Shown here in pieces: positions 38,880 through 48,325 of a stretch of DNA of 64,000 nt. The translations under genes and the position numbers were made by a program. This DNA comes from Catenuloplanes indicus (GTDB lineage Bacteria; Actinomycetota; Actinomycetes; Mycobacteriales; Micromonosporaceae). Below the pieces are notes generated by a model. It was not told the DNA's origin. It made no database searches and worked only from the letters and a program-made list of their open reading frames with translations. The stretch lies in NCBI RefSeq assembly GCF_030813715.1, contig NZ_JAUSUZ010000001.1:6200001-6264000 (forward strand), in the 5' to 3' direction. Within the stretch, counting starts at the first letter, position 1. Every line of letters starts with the position of its first letter.

Positions 38880-39305
38880 TTGAAGACCCCACTGCACAGC
38901 GATCCCGCCGTATCTGGCGCGAGGCCGGAAGTCGTCCTCCCGCAGCGCGCCCGAAGGCTCACGGCGATGACCCCGGAGGAGGTCCGGCGCAAGAGGTTCG
39001 GCATCAGACGCTTCCGCCGTGGCATCGACGCCGACGAGGTGTACGAGTACCTCGACGTTGTCGCAGCCGCGATCGACGCAGCTCTCGCCGAGGCACGCGC
39101 TGCCCGAGTGGAGAAGGACCGGGTGACAGATGGCCTCCGTCGGTGGCAGTCCCAGTTCACGCCGGACCCGACGGCCCACCAGCCCGTACCGATGGCGGTC
39201 CCGCGTTACGCCGTATCTGAGGACGCGCTCAGATCGCCCGCATGGTCCGTGGCAACCGCGAGCTACCCGGCATCCGGCCGATACCGGGTGCAAAGCCACG
39301 AATAG
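38880..39305 (+). CDS. DivIVA-like domain protein of the element
   Basis: 141 aa from a TTG at 38880 (GGGAGA just upstream); the ATG at 38967 would start directly at the domain. MTPEEVRRKRFGIRRFRRGIDADEVYEYLDVVAAAIDAAL resembles the DivIVA N-terminal motif (F-x-x-x-R-x-G-Y-x-x-x-E-V-D-x-F-L), although the G-Y pair is changed to G-I. A Lys/Arg-rich helix follows. Similar short proteins are common in AICEs and may bring the transfer machinery to growing tips or septa. Confidence 0.65.
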   Translation: MKTPLHSDPAVSGARPEVVLPQRARRLTAMTPEEVRRKRFGIRRFRRGIDADEVYEYLDVVAAAIDAALAEARAARVEKDRVTDGLRRWQSQFTPDPTAHQPVPMAVPRYAVSEDALRSPAWSVATASYPASGRYRVQSHE

Positions 39306-39321
39306 GAGAAGGTGAAGGCTC

Positions 39322-39606
39322 ATGCCGACCGTGCGGCAGCCACAGGCGCCAGCTCTGCCCGTCATCGAGCGAGGGGTACGACTCGCTCTGAAGCGCGATG
39401 ACTACCTTTACGGCCCGTCCTACAAGCACGTGCTCAACGTCGAGGTGGTTACGGTCGGCGCGGATCTTGCTCAGTATCCGGTCATGGAGTGGCTGTGGCT
39501 GACCGTCACCGTCAACGGCTCGGCTTCCGACGCCGACCCGATCCCGCTCTGCGTCCGGGTCGCGGCTCTTCCTGACGCCGTCCGAAACGGCAAGCAGGAG
39601 CAGTAA
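39322..39606 (+). CDS. Small hypothetical protein after the DivIVA-like gene
   Basis: 94 aa, MPTVRQPQAPALPVIERGVR..., with AGGAGAAGG upstream and 16 nt after the DivIVA-like stop, so co-transcribed. RDDYLYGPSYKHVLNVEVVT and YPVMEWLWLTVTVNG suggest a short beta-strand-rich protein without membrane segments. No family recognised. Confidence 0.6.
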   Translation: MPTVRQPQAPALPVIERGVRLALKRDDYLYGPSYKHVLNVEVVTVGADLAQYPVMEWLWLTVTVNGSASDADPIPLCVRVAALPDAVRNGKQEQ

Positions 39607-39740
39607 GCGGTACGCCCGGCACGCTGGTCTCGGTAGCGCTTGTCCTCAGACGAGCGACCATCGCGGCGCCATGAAGACCCCCGCGCGCAGGGATTCCGCC
39701 GTGCATCCCCCCTGCACGACCCTGCGCAAGGGCGCAAAGA

Positions 39741-39774
39741 GGAAGGCCCCAGCATCTCCCCGCTGGGGCCTTCC
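39741..39774. terminator. Bidirectional terminator between convergent element genes
   Basis: Perfect 13-bp stem GGAAGGCCCCAGC / GCTGGGGCCTTCC, 8-nt loop, between the 94-aa gene (+) and the CYTH gene (-). The remaining bases from 39607 to 39808 hold no gene. Confidence 0.8.
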
Positions 39775-39808
39775 GCGTCTCTGTTCGCTGCTCCCGCCGA
39801 CCAGGACA

Positions 39809-40345
39809 TCAGCTAAAGCCCACGACCTTGTGCTCGCTCAGCTCGATGCCGTACCGCCGGTAGACCTTCGTGGTGTTTTCGCTGGTGAGCTGTGATTCCT
39901 CGAACCCGAGCAGCGCCGCGATCCGCCGCACTTCCTCCGGAGACGACGCTTCGATCTCTAGATACGGCGGGATCATCGGCCACTCGTCGATCTCCAGCTC
40001 GGCACCGTCGAGCACGAAGCTCGTCCGGCGGTTCTCCTGGTACGACTTCGGATGGAAACCGAGGAACCCCAGGAGTTCGTTGGTCGCGTCGAGGCTGTCG
40101 ACGGTCACCTCCACCTCGTACGTGCCGTCGATGCCGTCGTGCGAGATCTCCTTGACCGCGAGCGTGGTCTTCGTGCCGGTGTCGCGCAGGCGAATCCATT
40201 TGCTTTGGTCGCCCGGCGTGATGTCGTAGACGTAGCGGCGCTGAAGCGTCGGGCCGTTGACCTTGCGCCCGCCCTTGGAGATGATCAGCTCAGCCGTCGA
40301 AGCGGGATCGACATCAAGCTTCTTCGCCTCGTACTCAGCGGGCAT
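39809..40345 (-). CDS. CYTH-domain protein (class IV adenylate cyclase / triphosphatase-like)
   Basis: 178 aa. The ExExK motif reads EYEAKK at residues 4-9, followed in CYTH order by RRYVYDI, WIRLRDTG, LAVKEISHD, YEVEVTVD, RRTSFVLDGAELEIDEWP and PYLEIEASS. All charged tunnel residues expected for a metal-dependent triphosphate enzyme are present, so it should bind an NTP, thiamine triphosphate or similar and either cyclise or hydrolyse it. It starts 10 nt after the radical SAM stop, so the two are one operon. Confidence 0.85.
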   Translation of the reverse strand: MPAEYEAKKLDVDPASTAELIISKGGRKVNGPTLQRRYVYDITPGDQSKWIRLRDTGTKTTLAVKEISHDGIDGTYEVEVTVDSLDATNELLGFLGFHPKSYQENRRTSFVLDGAELEIDEWPMIPPYLEIEASSPEEVRRIAALLGFEESQLTSENTTKVYRRYGIELSEHKVVGFS

Positions 40346-40355
40346 GGTTTTCCTC

Positions 40356-41468
40356 TCACAGTGATCGACCTTCGGTTAGCTGGCGGTACTCGGCGTCTCG
40401 AAGCGCCAAGACCTCCCGGCACAGATCGTGCCGGACGAATTCCTCCACGGGCATGCAGAGGTCCATGCGCTGTATGCACACGCCGACCTGATAGCCGCCC
40501 GCGGCGTCCCGGTAGAGCCGGACGCCATAGAAACCCTCCTGGCAATCGGTGCCGTTGTTGAACCTGCACCCCGCGCAGGTCTCAGGCAACCGGACGCTCC
40601 GGATCTGCTTGAACCAGACCGTACGACCACCCGGAAGCTTGTACGCCGTCCGGCTTCCGGAGACGCCGGCCGTTACGTGGTGAGCCGTCGCCACCGCGCC
40701 CAGATCGTCGAGGACCTGGAGGATGGCATCCACCGACTCCGGGCCGTCGTCCAGCGAGTTCAAGAGCCGGACGGTGAGCCAGGGGGAGTAGCCCTCAAGG
40801 AGCCGCCGCACTCGCGGCGCGTGGCCTGCATCGGGCACAACGATGTTTGCGCTCGCCCGCAGCCCGGTCCGCTCTGCTGCCGCGATCGACTCCTTCAACG
40901 CGGCGATCTTCCGCTCGGCCCGCCGAACGTTTGAGAACCGCGAATTTTGGACTTGAGCGAGTTCCTGCGGCGTCGTACCGAACACGCTGAAGTTGACCCG
41001 ATCCAACCCCGCCCGAGCGCAGTCCTCCAGTACGGCAGCGCCGCGCTCGCCGTTCGACGTGATGCCGACCCGGAGGCCGGCCGAAGCGGCGACGCGGACA
41101 ATATCGGCGAGGTGCGGATGCAGCGTAGGCTCGCCACCAGTCAGATGCACCTCTTCAAGCTCCAGTGCGTGGCACAGACTCGCCAGCGCCGTCACGAACT
41201 CCAGATCCGGAACGACGGCCGCCGGAACGAAACGTGCGCCGTTGGTGGCGACGTAGATCGAGACTCGACCCGAGGCACCCTGCGGCACGAACCGGCCGGA
41301 CGAGCGCGAGTTGTCCGCCGCGACCGGTGTTCCCTCGTTGTGGCAGAACGTGCACGTCATCCCGCAACTGTCGATGATCTTCACCCGCAGTGTTCGATCT
41401 CGATCCACTGACACAGGTACGGATGCGGCGCCCGCATCGAAGGCACGTTGAACAGGCACGACAGACAT
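40356..41468 (-). CDS. Radical SAM enzyme, MoaA-like
   Basis: 370 aa from the ATG at 41468 with GGGAG upstream. Binds the SAM-cleaving 4Fe-4S cluster through CGMTCTFC (CxxxCxxC, about residues 35-42), followed by the LTGGEPTLHPHL glycine-rich SAM motif. The C-terminal part has further cysteines: CAGCRFNNGTDC, then CIQRMDLC. These could hold an auxiliary cluster, as in MoaA (GTP 3',8-cyclase) or SPASM/twitch enzymes. The PNTVNFSVFGTT-like region (DRVNFSVFG) is also MoaA-like. No moaC or other Mo-cofactor gene is near. Operon with the CYTH gene; divergent XRE regulator 201 nt away. Confidence 0.88.
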   Translation of the reverse strand: MSVVPVQRAFDAGAASVPVSVDRDRTLRVKIIDSCGMTCTFCHNEGTPVAADNSRSSGRFVPQGASGRVSIYVATNGARFVPAAVVPDLEFVTALASLCHALELEEVHLTGGEPTLHPHLADIVRVAASAGLRVGITSNGERGAAVLEDCARAGLDRVNFSVFGTTPQELAQVQNSRFSNVRRAERKIAALKESIAAAERTGLRASANIVVPDAGHAPRVRRLLEGYSPWLTVRLLNSLDDGPESVDAILQVLDDLGAVATAHHVTAGVSGSRTAYKLPGGRTVWFKQIRSVRLPETCAGCRFNNGTDCQEGFYGVRLYRDAAGGYQVGVCIQRMDLCMPVEEFVRHDLCREVLALRDAEYRQLTEGRSL

Positions 41469-41669
41469 CACTGCACTCCCGTGGGCTCGGCTAGCGTCCG
41501 GGTACGGCAGCGCCACCCAACGGATGCGCCGCCGACCACGGCGGTTGACTCGCTCGGCCCATCCGGATGTGATGCATGACCGGTAGCGAATGACTGCTAG
41601 ACAGAGCGTCAGCCATCGGCAAGGCTGACTGAAGATGCGAGCCGTTTCCCACCGTTGCCTCTTGGCGTG

Positions 41670-42668
41670 ATGACTGAAGAAGCCCCGACCCTCGGCGAGA
41701 TCCTGAGGACTGCCCGCGAGGCGGTCGGATGGAGCCTGTCCCGCATGGGCCAGGCCACCGGCTTCAGCAAGCCGTACCTCTCGAAGCTGGAGACCGGCGA
41801 GAAGGAAGTAAAGTCCTGGCACATCGATGCCTACGACAAGGCGTTGGGAGGTGACTCTGTGCGTCGCCGTGCGCTGCTGAAGATGGGCGCAGGACTCGTC
41901 TCGCAAGCAGTCTGGTCTGAGCTGGAAATCCCGGCCGCTACGCCGACGCGATTTGATCCACCCGACCTGGGTGCCCTGGATGCTTCAGTCGACATGCTGA
42001 CCAGCCTTGGTTTGAAGCACGGCGGCAAGGCCGCTGCTGCGGCAGCCCGAGGTCAACTGCGATATGCCGCCGCTTTGCTCGACATGGATATGCCCGACAA
42101 GATCCGCGAGTCGCTGCTGACAACGGTTGGCAGACTTGCTGATAGAACCGCCTGGTCGATGGCAGACACCGGTCAGCTCGGTAGGGCCAGCCGGATCTAC
42201 GACTTTGCGCTTCTCCTTACGCCTGACTCGGCTCAGCGCTGGCTGACGCTGGTGAACCTTGCGAGCTTGCGGCTCGACGAAGCCAGTCCGCAACAGGCCC
42301 TCAATCTGCTCGACCGGGCCGAGCCGGATGTGCCCGTTCTCCGTTTCCTATTGATGTCAACGCGAGCGAACGCGTACGCGCAGCTTGGCGACTTTTCGCG
42401 AACTATCCGGTGTATCGGTGAGGCCGATGAGGCTCACGACGCCGTCAACCTATCGGACCTGCCAGCCGCGGTTCGGCCTTATGCGTCCGGGCATGATGCG
42501 CATGCTCACGCGGCTGGAGGTAAGGCGCTATATGTGCTGGCTCGTGGAGGCCATCGTAAGGCTGCGCCGCTCGCCGGTCGACGGTTGGAGGCGGCGATAG
42601 ACGCTTTCGGGGCGGAGCGTGCGCGCGCTATCACGAGTTGCCGCGATCGACTAAGTAGGTTGGCCTGA
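41670..42668 (+). CDS. XRE regulator with C-terminal TPR-like helices
   Basis: 332 aa from the ATG at 41670; a TTG at 41655 is the alternative. HTH at about residues 8-55: LGEILRTAREAVGWSLSRMGQATGFSKPYLSKLETGEK. The rest is helical with repeats such as GQLGRASRIYDFALLL and PQQALNLLDRAEPD, and a late LGDFSRTIRCIGEADEA, a TPR-like ligand-sensing part as in RRNPP/AfsR-like regulators. Divergent from the radical SAM-CYTH operon, so it probably controls it. Confidence 0.85.
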   Translation: MTEEAPTLGEILRTAREAVGWSLSRMGQATGFSKPYLSKLETGEKEVKSWHIDAYDKALGGDSVRRRALLKMGAGLVSQAVWSELEIPAATPTRFDPPDLGALDASVDMLTSLGLKHGGKAAAAAARGQLRYAAALLDMDMPDKIRESLLTTVGRLADRTAWSMADTGQLGRASRIYDFALLLTPDSAQRWLTLVNLASLRLDEASPQQALNLLDRAEPDVPVLRFLLMSTRANAYAQLGDFSRTIRCIGEADEAHDAVNLSDLPAAVRPYASGHDAHAHAAGGKALYVLARGGHRKAAPLAGRRLEAAIDAFGAERARAITSCRDRLSRLA

Positions 42669-43268
42669 CGATGTTACTCAATTCCGTGGTTGCGCTATGC
42701 CAGCTAAATGATGCCAAGGCACCGACCTGGCGGGGACACGGTGTGAACATCACGAATCTCTGGATCTGATCGTCGCACGCGAGGCCACTGCGACTGCCGT
42801 CCGCGAAAACTAATCGAGTAGCAGATCGAACCCGCCGCCGAGGTGGCCGTCATCGAGGTCGAGCTAGCCTTGCTGGCGCCCACCCGCCAGACGCCGACCA
42901 AGATCCTCAAAGATCGAGTGAGCGCAGCCGAGCCGGCCGGCATCAACGAGCCAGCTAACAGATCCTCACCGTGTCTCCAGCCACGGCTCTGCCCCGCGTG
43001 TGAAGGGCGTCTGCTTCGCGTAGGCATCGGCACCGAACCTAAGGACGCCGAAGGCATCCGGGCCAAGTCGTAAGGCCAGGCCAACGTCAATCCTGATTCG
43101 AGACTCAACCTGACTGCTGTCATCTCGACCTTAAAGGGCAAAAGCGCACGTATCACCCAAGCCTGGCGCATCCTGCCTCCCGATAAGACACACGGCCGAA
43201 CCTCGTTGGAATTACCTTGATCGCTCCGTAGAATTTCCGGGTTCAGTCTGTGGATCTCGGGGGGACTC
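42669..43268. other. Intergenic region before hsdR
   Basis: 600 bp with no secure gene. A plus-strand frame from 42843 to 43073 (MAVIEVELALLAPTRQTPTK... CLQPRLCPACEGRLLRVG) has a CxxC-like piece, and an 894-bp reverse ORF (42704-43597) overlaps hsdR; neither has a ribosome site or a family match. It may contain a decayed gene and the hsd promoter (AT-richer stretch GATCGCTCCGTAGAAT near 43220). Confidence 0.4.
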
Positions 43269-46200
43269 GTGGACAAGCGGCTCAGTGATCTCGCCAAGGG
43301 ATCGCCGAACTTTGGACTTCTGTTCGCCCTCCAACCGCTGCTTGCGATGTACGGCGCCATGGCCGAGGCCACCGTCTTCACGAATCCAAACTCGTCGATG
43401 GTGCAGGCTGGACAGTTCGGTGAAGTCCTAGCCGAGGAACTGGTCACTCGAACCGGGATGCGTGTGGAGGGCGACCGGCAGATCGACCGCTTGACGGCCC
43501 TGACCCGAGCTGGCGTGCTCACACCGGCTATCCGTGACGCCTTCGACCAGGTGCGCCGCGACCGTAATAGGGCCGCACATCGGCACTTGTTCGACACCGC
43601 GGGTGCGCTCTCCGCAGTCCAGGTTTGCTACCAGCTAGGTCTCTGGTTTCACGACGCTATTGAGGGTCGCCGGACGGTCGCCCAGTTCGTCCCGCCGATC
43701 GATCCTGGTGAGAGCGCGCAGGTCACGGACCCGGCAGAACTAACCGAGCTGCGTGAGGCGCTGAACGGTCACCGGCAAGCGCTGACTCAGGCGCGAACGC
43801 GTCTGGCGGAGTCCACGAGCGCGTTGGAGGCTGAGCGCAAGGCACGCGTTGAGGCCGAGAGCCTCATCGCCAGCGCCGACGCCAACAAGCGTCAGCTACT
43901 TGAAATGATCGAGCAGCTGACGGCGCAAATTGGGGAGCTCCGTAGCGTACAGCAAGTCAAGTATGAGATCGCCCGCCACCAGCCACGCAAGGTCGACGCT
44001 CAGCGACGCGACGCCATCGTCCACCGGGCGCAGCGAGCCGCACCGCTCAATGAGGTGCAAGCCCGCGACGTTATCGACGAGATGCTCCGCGCGGCCGGCT
44101 GGGTTATCCAAGACCGTGATCAAATCAATCCCATGGCTGCGTTGGGCGTAGCGGTCAGGGAGTTCACCTTGGCTACCGGCCGAGCCGACTACGTGCTGTA
44201 TGTCGACGGCAAGATCGTCGGCGTGGTCGAAGCCAAGCGTGAGGGCGACCATCTGTCCAGCGCCGTTCAGCAGAACGACCGCTACGCCGCTGGTGTGCTG
44301 AAGGAACACAGTCTCGCAGTTTGGCGACGGGACGAACCGTTCGCGTTCCGCTACGCCACGACCGGCACAGAGACGTACTTCCTTAACCGCCTCGATCCGG
44401 ATGCCAGATCCCGCGAGGTGTTCTCTTTCCACCGGCCAGAAACGGTGGATGCTTGGATGCAGCGCGCCGACGGCGCAGCCGAGGTTCCGACCTTCCGGGC
44501 AGCCCTGCGGCGGCTCCCTGTGCTGGAGCCGAACGGGTTGCGCCTAGCCCAGATCGATGCGATTGCCGGCCTTGAAGAATCTCTCGGAGAGGACCGGCCG
44601 CGTGCGTTGATTGAGATGGCGACAGGAGCTGGCAAAACCTTCACAGCGGTGGCCCAGACTTATCGGCTTCTCAAGTACGCCAGAGCGCGTCGCGTCCTCT
44701 TCCTGGTGGATCGCACCAACCTGGGCAAGCAGGCACTCGACGAGTTTCGCAAATTCACGACACCCGACGACGGTCGCAAGCTGTCCGACATCTACAACAT
44801 CGACCGGCTCGGTGCGGCCGGACTCCAAGACACCTCGTCGGTGGTCATCTGCACCATCCAGAGGATGTACTCGCTGCTGCGAGGCGAGACCGTCAGCGAT
44901 GAGGACCAGGCCGATGAGGGCCAGGGCGAGCTGGCGTACGAGGATGCCTACGCTACAGATCTACCGATCGAGGTGTCCTACAACCCAGATGTCCCGATCG
45001 AGTCGTTCGACTTGATCATCATCGATGAGTGTCATCGATCCATCTACGGCCTTTGGCGGGGCGTTCTGGAGTACTTCGACGCCCACCTGGTCGGCTTGAC
45101 TGCCACACCGACCGCCCAGACCATCGGATTCTTCAACCGCAATGTCGTTTCCGAGTACACCTACCCACAAGCGGTTGCCGACGGCGTCAACGTGGATTTC
45201 GACGTCGTCCGCATGCATACAGACCTGCGCGAGAGGGGGGCCGCCACTATCGAGCAGGGCACGACCGTGCGGGTTCGCGACCGTAAGACCCGCCGGCAGC
45301 GCTACCAGGAGTTGAACGATGACTTCACGTACACCACCCGGCAGATTGGCCGATCGGTGGTCGCGGTAGATGAGATCAGGGCGGTGCTGCTCGCGTACCG
45401 CGACAACTGGCGACGCTGGTTCCCTGGACGTGCCGAGTTGCCGAAGACGCTAATCTTCGCGGTGGGCGAGGACCACGCCGAAGACGTGCTCGCTCTGGTC
45501 AAGGAGGTGTTCGGCCGCGGCGACGACTTCGCAAAGAAGATCACCTACAAGAGTCGACAGGCCGGCGACGACCCAGAACAGCTCATCCGTGACCTGCGGA
45601 CCTCACCTCGGCTGCGCGTAGCGGTCACTGTCGACATGATCGCAACCGGCACGGACGTCAAGGCGCTGGAATGCGTGATCTTCCTGCGCGAAGTGCGCAG
45701 CGCCGTGCTGTTCGAGCAGATGAAGGGACGAGGCGCTCGCACCATCGACCCAACCGAACTGCAAGAAGTCACCCCGGACGCTGACGATGCCGTGCGCAAG
45801 GAGCGCTTCGTCCTGATCGACGCGGTCGGCGTAACGGATTCCCCGCTCGTGGATGCGAAACCGCTCGTTCCTGCTGGTGAGCGACAGGTTTCCCTCGCGA
45901 AGCTGCTGGATAAGGCCGGAACCAAGTCGATCACCGCTTCAGAAGCAGAGATCCTCGCGGGGCGGCTCGCACGCCTCAACCAGCAGCTGACTAGCGAGGA
46001 ACGCGACCAACTGACCAGGGCTGCCGGTGGGCGTACCCTGTCGGACATCGCTGGCGCCATCGTCAAGGCTGTCGACCCAGACCGGCAAGAGAAGGCCGAA
46101 GCCGATGGGGGTAGGAAAGCTGCCCGCCAGCTCATCGAGGACGCGATCGCGCCGCTGACTCAGTCTCCCGAGCTGCGTCGACACATCATCGAAATCCGAC

Positions 46201-46829
46201 GGGACAAGGACTACGTGATCGATGAAGTCACCGCCGTGAATGTGACCGACGTCTACGAGGTCCCACGCGAGCAGCGCGCCCGGGAACAGGTTGGCCGCTG
46301 GCGACGCTTGCTGGAGGAAGAACGTGACCGAATCGCGGCAGTTCAGATTGCGTTAACCAGCCCTCGGGCAGTCTCCCCCGGCGAAGCGTACGGCGCGCTT
46401 AAGGAACTCGCGTCGGACATCCGGCGGCCGGACTTCTGGTGGACACCACAGACGCTGTGGGTGTACTACGAGGATCTCGGAGTCGCAACCCATCGCGGGG
46501 ATCGTGAAGCTGGCATCCCCGACCTTATTTCCCTGATCCGGTACGAGCTTGGTGCCGATCAGGAACTGCGGCCGTATTGGGCGACGGTGGAGGAACGTTT
46601 CGAGGGATGGCTGCTGCGTCAGGAGCAGGCCGGGGCCGGCTTTACGGAGGAGCAGATGTGGTGGTTGCGCTCCATCCGTGACGTGGTCGCCAGCGACGTC
46701 GGAATCAGCCCTGCCGAGTTCAACGCCGAGCCCTTTAAAGGACACGGCGGCGGCCGCGGATTCGCCCACGCCTTCCCCGACCGAAACGTTCGATCATTGC
46801 TGAGTGAACTGAATCGAGAACTGGCTTGA
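43269..46829 (+). CDS. hsdR: Type I restriction enzyme, R (HsdR) subunit
   Basis: 1186 aa from the GTG at 43269. Cuts DNA far from the recognition site after ATP-driven translocation, in complex with HsdM and HsdS. Order of parts: an N-terminal DUF4145-like helical domain (about residues 1-130), a coiled coil (about 150-230), the nuclease core GRADYVLYVDGKIVGVVEAKREG (D...ExK), Walker A MATGAGKTFTAV (about residue 457), IIIDECHRSIYG as the DEAH-type box, LVGLTATPTAQT and the motif VI QMKGRGARTI. The C-terminal part, from about 950, binds the methylase. The intact motifs suggest an active system. Its stop overlaps the hsdS start by 4 nt (TTGA). Confidence 0.96.
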   Translation: MDKRLSDLAKGSPNFGLLFALQPLLAMYGAMAEATVFTNPNSSMVQAGQFGEVLAEELVTRTGMRVEGDRQIDRLTALTRAGVLTPAIRDAFDQVRRDRNRAAHRHLFDTAGALSAVQVCYQLGLWFHDAIEGRRTVAQFVPPIDPGESAQVTDPAELTELREALNGHRQALTQARTRLAESTSALEAERKARVEAESLIASADANKRQLLEMIEQLTAQIGELRSVQQVKYEIARHQPRKVDAQRRDAIVHRAQRAAPLNEVQARDVIDEMLRAAGWVIQDRDQINPMAALGVAVREFTLATGRADYVLYVDGKIVGVVEAKREGDHLSSAVQQNDRYAAGVLKEHSLAVWRRDEPFAFRYATTGTETYFLNRLDPDARSREVFSFHRPETVDAWMQRADGAAEVPTFRAALRRLPVLEPNGLRLAQIDAIAGLEESLGEDRPRALIEMATGAGKTFTAVAQTYRLLKYARARRVLFLVDRTNLGKQALDEFRKFTTPDDGRKLSDIYNIDRLGAAGLQDTSSVVICTIQRMYSLLRGETVSDEDQADEGQGELAYEDAYATDLPIEVSYNPDVPIESFDLIIIDECHRSIYGLWRGVLEYFDAHLVGLTATPTAQTIGFFNRNVVSEYTYPQAVADGVNVDFDVVRMHTDLRERGAATIEQGTTVRVRDRKTRRQRYQELNDDFTYTTRQIGRSVVAVDEIRAVLLAYRDNWRRWFPGRAELPKTLIFAVGEDHAEDVLALVKEVFGRGDDFAKKITYKSRQAGDDPEQLIRDLRTSPRLRVAVTVDMIATGTDVKALECVIFLREVRSAVLFEQMKGRGARTIDPTELQEVTPDADDAVRKERFVLIDAVGVTDSPLVDAKPLVPAGERQVSLAKLLDKAGTKSITASEAEILAGRLARLNQQLTSEERDQLTRAAGGRTLSDIAGAIVKAVDPDRQEKAEADGGRKAARQLIEDAIAPLTQSPELRRHIIEIRRDKDYVIDEVTAVNVTDVYEVPREQRAREQVGRWRRLLEEERDRIAAVQIALTSPRAVSPGEAYGALKELASDIRRPDFWWTPQTLWVYYEDLGVATHRGDREAGIPDLISLIRYELGADQELRPYWATVEERFEGWLLRQEQAGAGFTEEQMWWLRSIRDVVASDVGISPAEFNAEPFKGHGGGRGFAHAFPDRNVRSLLSELNRELA

Positions 46830-48325
46830 GCGGCATGCATCAACCGGCACTTCCAATCGGATGGACCTGGGCTCCTTTAGGGGAAGTTGGTAGATGGTTT
46901 GGCGGTGCCACACCATCCAAGAGCCGTGACGAATATTGGTCTAATGGCTCTATTCCATGGCTTTCGCCTAAAGATATGGGACGTGATACGCTGCGCCATA
47001 CCCGAGATCGCATCACGGACGTGGCAGTTGAAAAATCCCCAGTTACGGTTGTCCCCGCAGGATCTGTAGCTATCGTTGTGCGGTCGGGAATTCTGGAACG
47101 TACAATTCCCGTCGCTCTGGTTCCATTCAATACCACGCTCAATCAAGACATGAAAGCGATCCAAACTCATCCAGGGATCTCTCCGCGGTGGGTTGCGTGG
47201 GCGTTGCGCGCTTTTGCTCCGGAGATAATGCGGCAGTGTCGGAAGTCGGGCACGACCGTTGCGTCATTATCCACCGATGCGTTAATGGACTTCCGGATCC
47301 CGCTTGCTCCATCGCCGGAGCAGGGTCGAATTATCGAATTGATCGAAGATCATGTTTCCCGACTCGACGTTGCCGTGGATTATGTGCGCCGCTCGAAGGG
47401 GCAAGTAGCTAAGCTTAGGCAGGCCGCATTGACGCGTGCGTTGAAGGGTGAAGGAATTCCGCTATTACTGGAGGAGGGTACAGCAAGAGATTTGCTTCCT
47501 AGCTCGCCGGTTGTTCAGAGTGGCTACCCTTGGAAATTGCCCGAAGGTTGGCTTTGGGCTAAATTGGGCGACCTTTTCAAGGTCTATGTCGGGACCACGC
47601 CGAGCCGCAAGGAGCCCTCTCTGTGGTCTGGTTCCGTCCCTTGGGTATCCAGTGGTGAAGTGAATTTCAGTCGAATTTCTGAAACTCGTGAGAAAATTTC
47701 ACCGAGCGCGGTGGGAAACTGGGAGACGAGGGTTCACCCGCCAGGAACGGTCATGATTGCCATGATCGGTGAAGGGAAAACGCGAGGGCAGGTCGGAATC
47801 CTTGATATTGAAGCGGCGCACAACCAAAATTGTGCATCGATCCGCGTTTCGGAAACCCGTGTCCTTCCCGAGTACGTTTTTCTGGCGCTGGAGCAGCGTT
47901 ATCTTGAGTCGCGTAGAGCAAGTTCGGGAGGGAATCAACCCGCCCTGAACAAAGCAAAGGTGGAGGCCATTCAGATTCCTCTGCCACCCCTCGCTACCCA
48001 GCGCCATATCGTTGCTGCTATCGAAGAATTCAGCGTGATGGCCACCCACTTCCATTCGGTGATTGAAGGCTCTTTGAGTAAGGCATCCTCCTTGCGTCGC
48101 TCTATTTTGACTCACGCCTTCGGCGGCAAAATTGCACCCCAAGATTCCGCCGATGAGCCTGCGGTCAGTCTTTTGGGGCGTAGCGGTCAGCAGCATGGGA
48201 TCCGGTTCAATAGACCCAAGCGTGCAGGTCGATCAACAGGGCCTGGGGGGCGAGAAGAGGTTCCACCTCCACCGCATTCAAGCCAAACGTCCGTTTTGGC
48301 CACTCAGCAGGAGTTGCCGCTGTGA
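46826..48325 (+). CDS. hsdS: Type I RM specificity subunit
   Basis: 499 aa from the TTG at 46826 that overlaps the hsdR stop; the ATG at 46835 is the alternative. Two target-recognition domains, each opened by a similar block: LPIGWTWAPLGEVGRWFGGA with IPWLSPKDMG, and LPEGWLWAKLGDLFKVYVGT with VPWVSSGEVN. Each is followed by a conserved helical spacer: PEQGRIIELIEDHVSRLDVAV and TQRHIVAAIEEFSVMATHFH. This two-part layout means a bipartite DNA target. Base composition is clearly lower in GC than the neighbours, especially in the recognition domains, which points to exchange by horizontal transfer. Confidence 0.95.
   Translation: MSGMHQPALPIGWTWAPLGEVGRWFGGATPSKSRDEYWSNGSIPWLSPKDMGRDTLRHTRDRITDVAVEKSPVTVVPAGSVAIVVRSGILERTIPVALVPFNTTLNQDMKAIQTHPGISPRWVAWALRAFAPEIMRQCRKSGTTVASLSTDALMDFRIPLAPSPEQGRIIELIEDHVSRLDVAVDYVRRSKGQVAKLRQAALTRALKGEGIPLLLEEGTARDLLPSSPVVQSGYPWKLPEGWLWAKLGDLFKVYVGTTPSRKEPSLWSGSVPWVSSGEVNFSRISETREKISPSAVGNWETRVHPPGTVMIAMIGEGKTRGQVGILDIEAAHNQNCASIRVSETRVLPEYVFLALEQRYLESRRASSGGNQPALNKAKVEAIQIPLPPLATQRHIVAAIEEFSVMATHFHSVIEGSLSKASSLRRSILTHAFGGKIAPQDSADEPAVSLLGRSGQQHGIRFNRPKRAGRSTGPGGREEVPPPPHSSQTSVLATQQELPL

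Noticed and set aside
42704-43597. 297-aa reverse ORF before hsdR
   Set aside because: Overlaps more than 300 bp of the hsdR coding region and its translation is Arg/Ser-rich shadow sequence.
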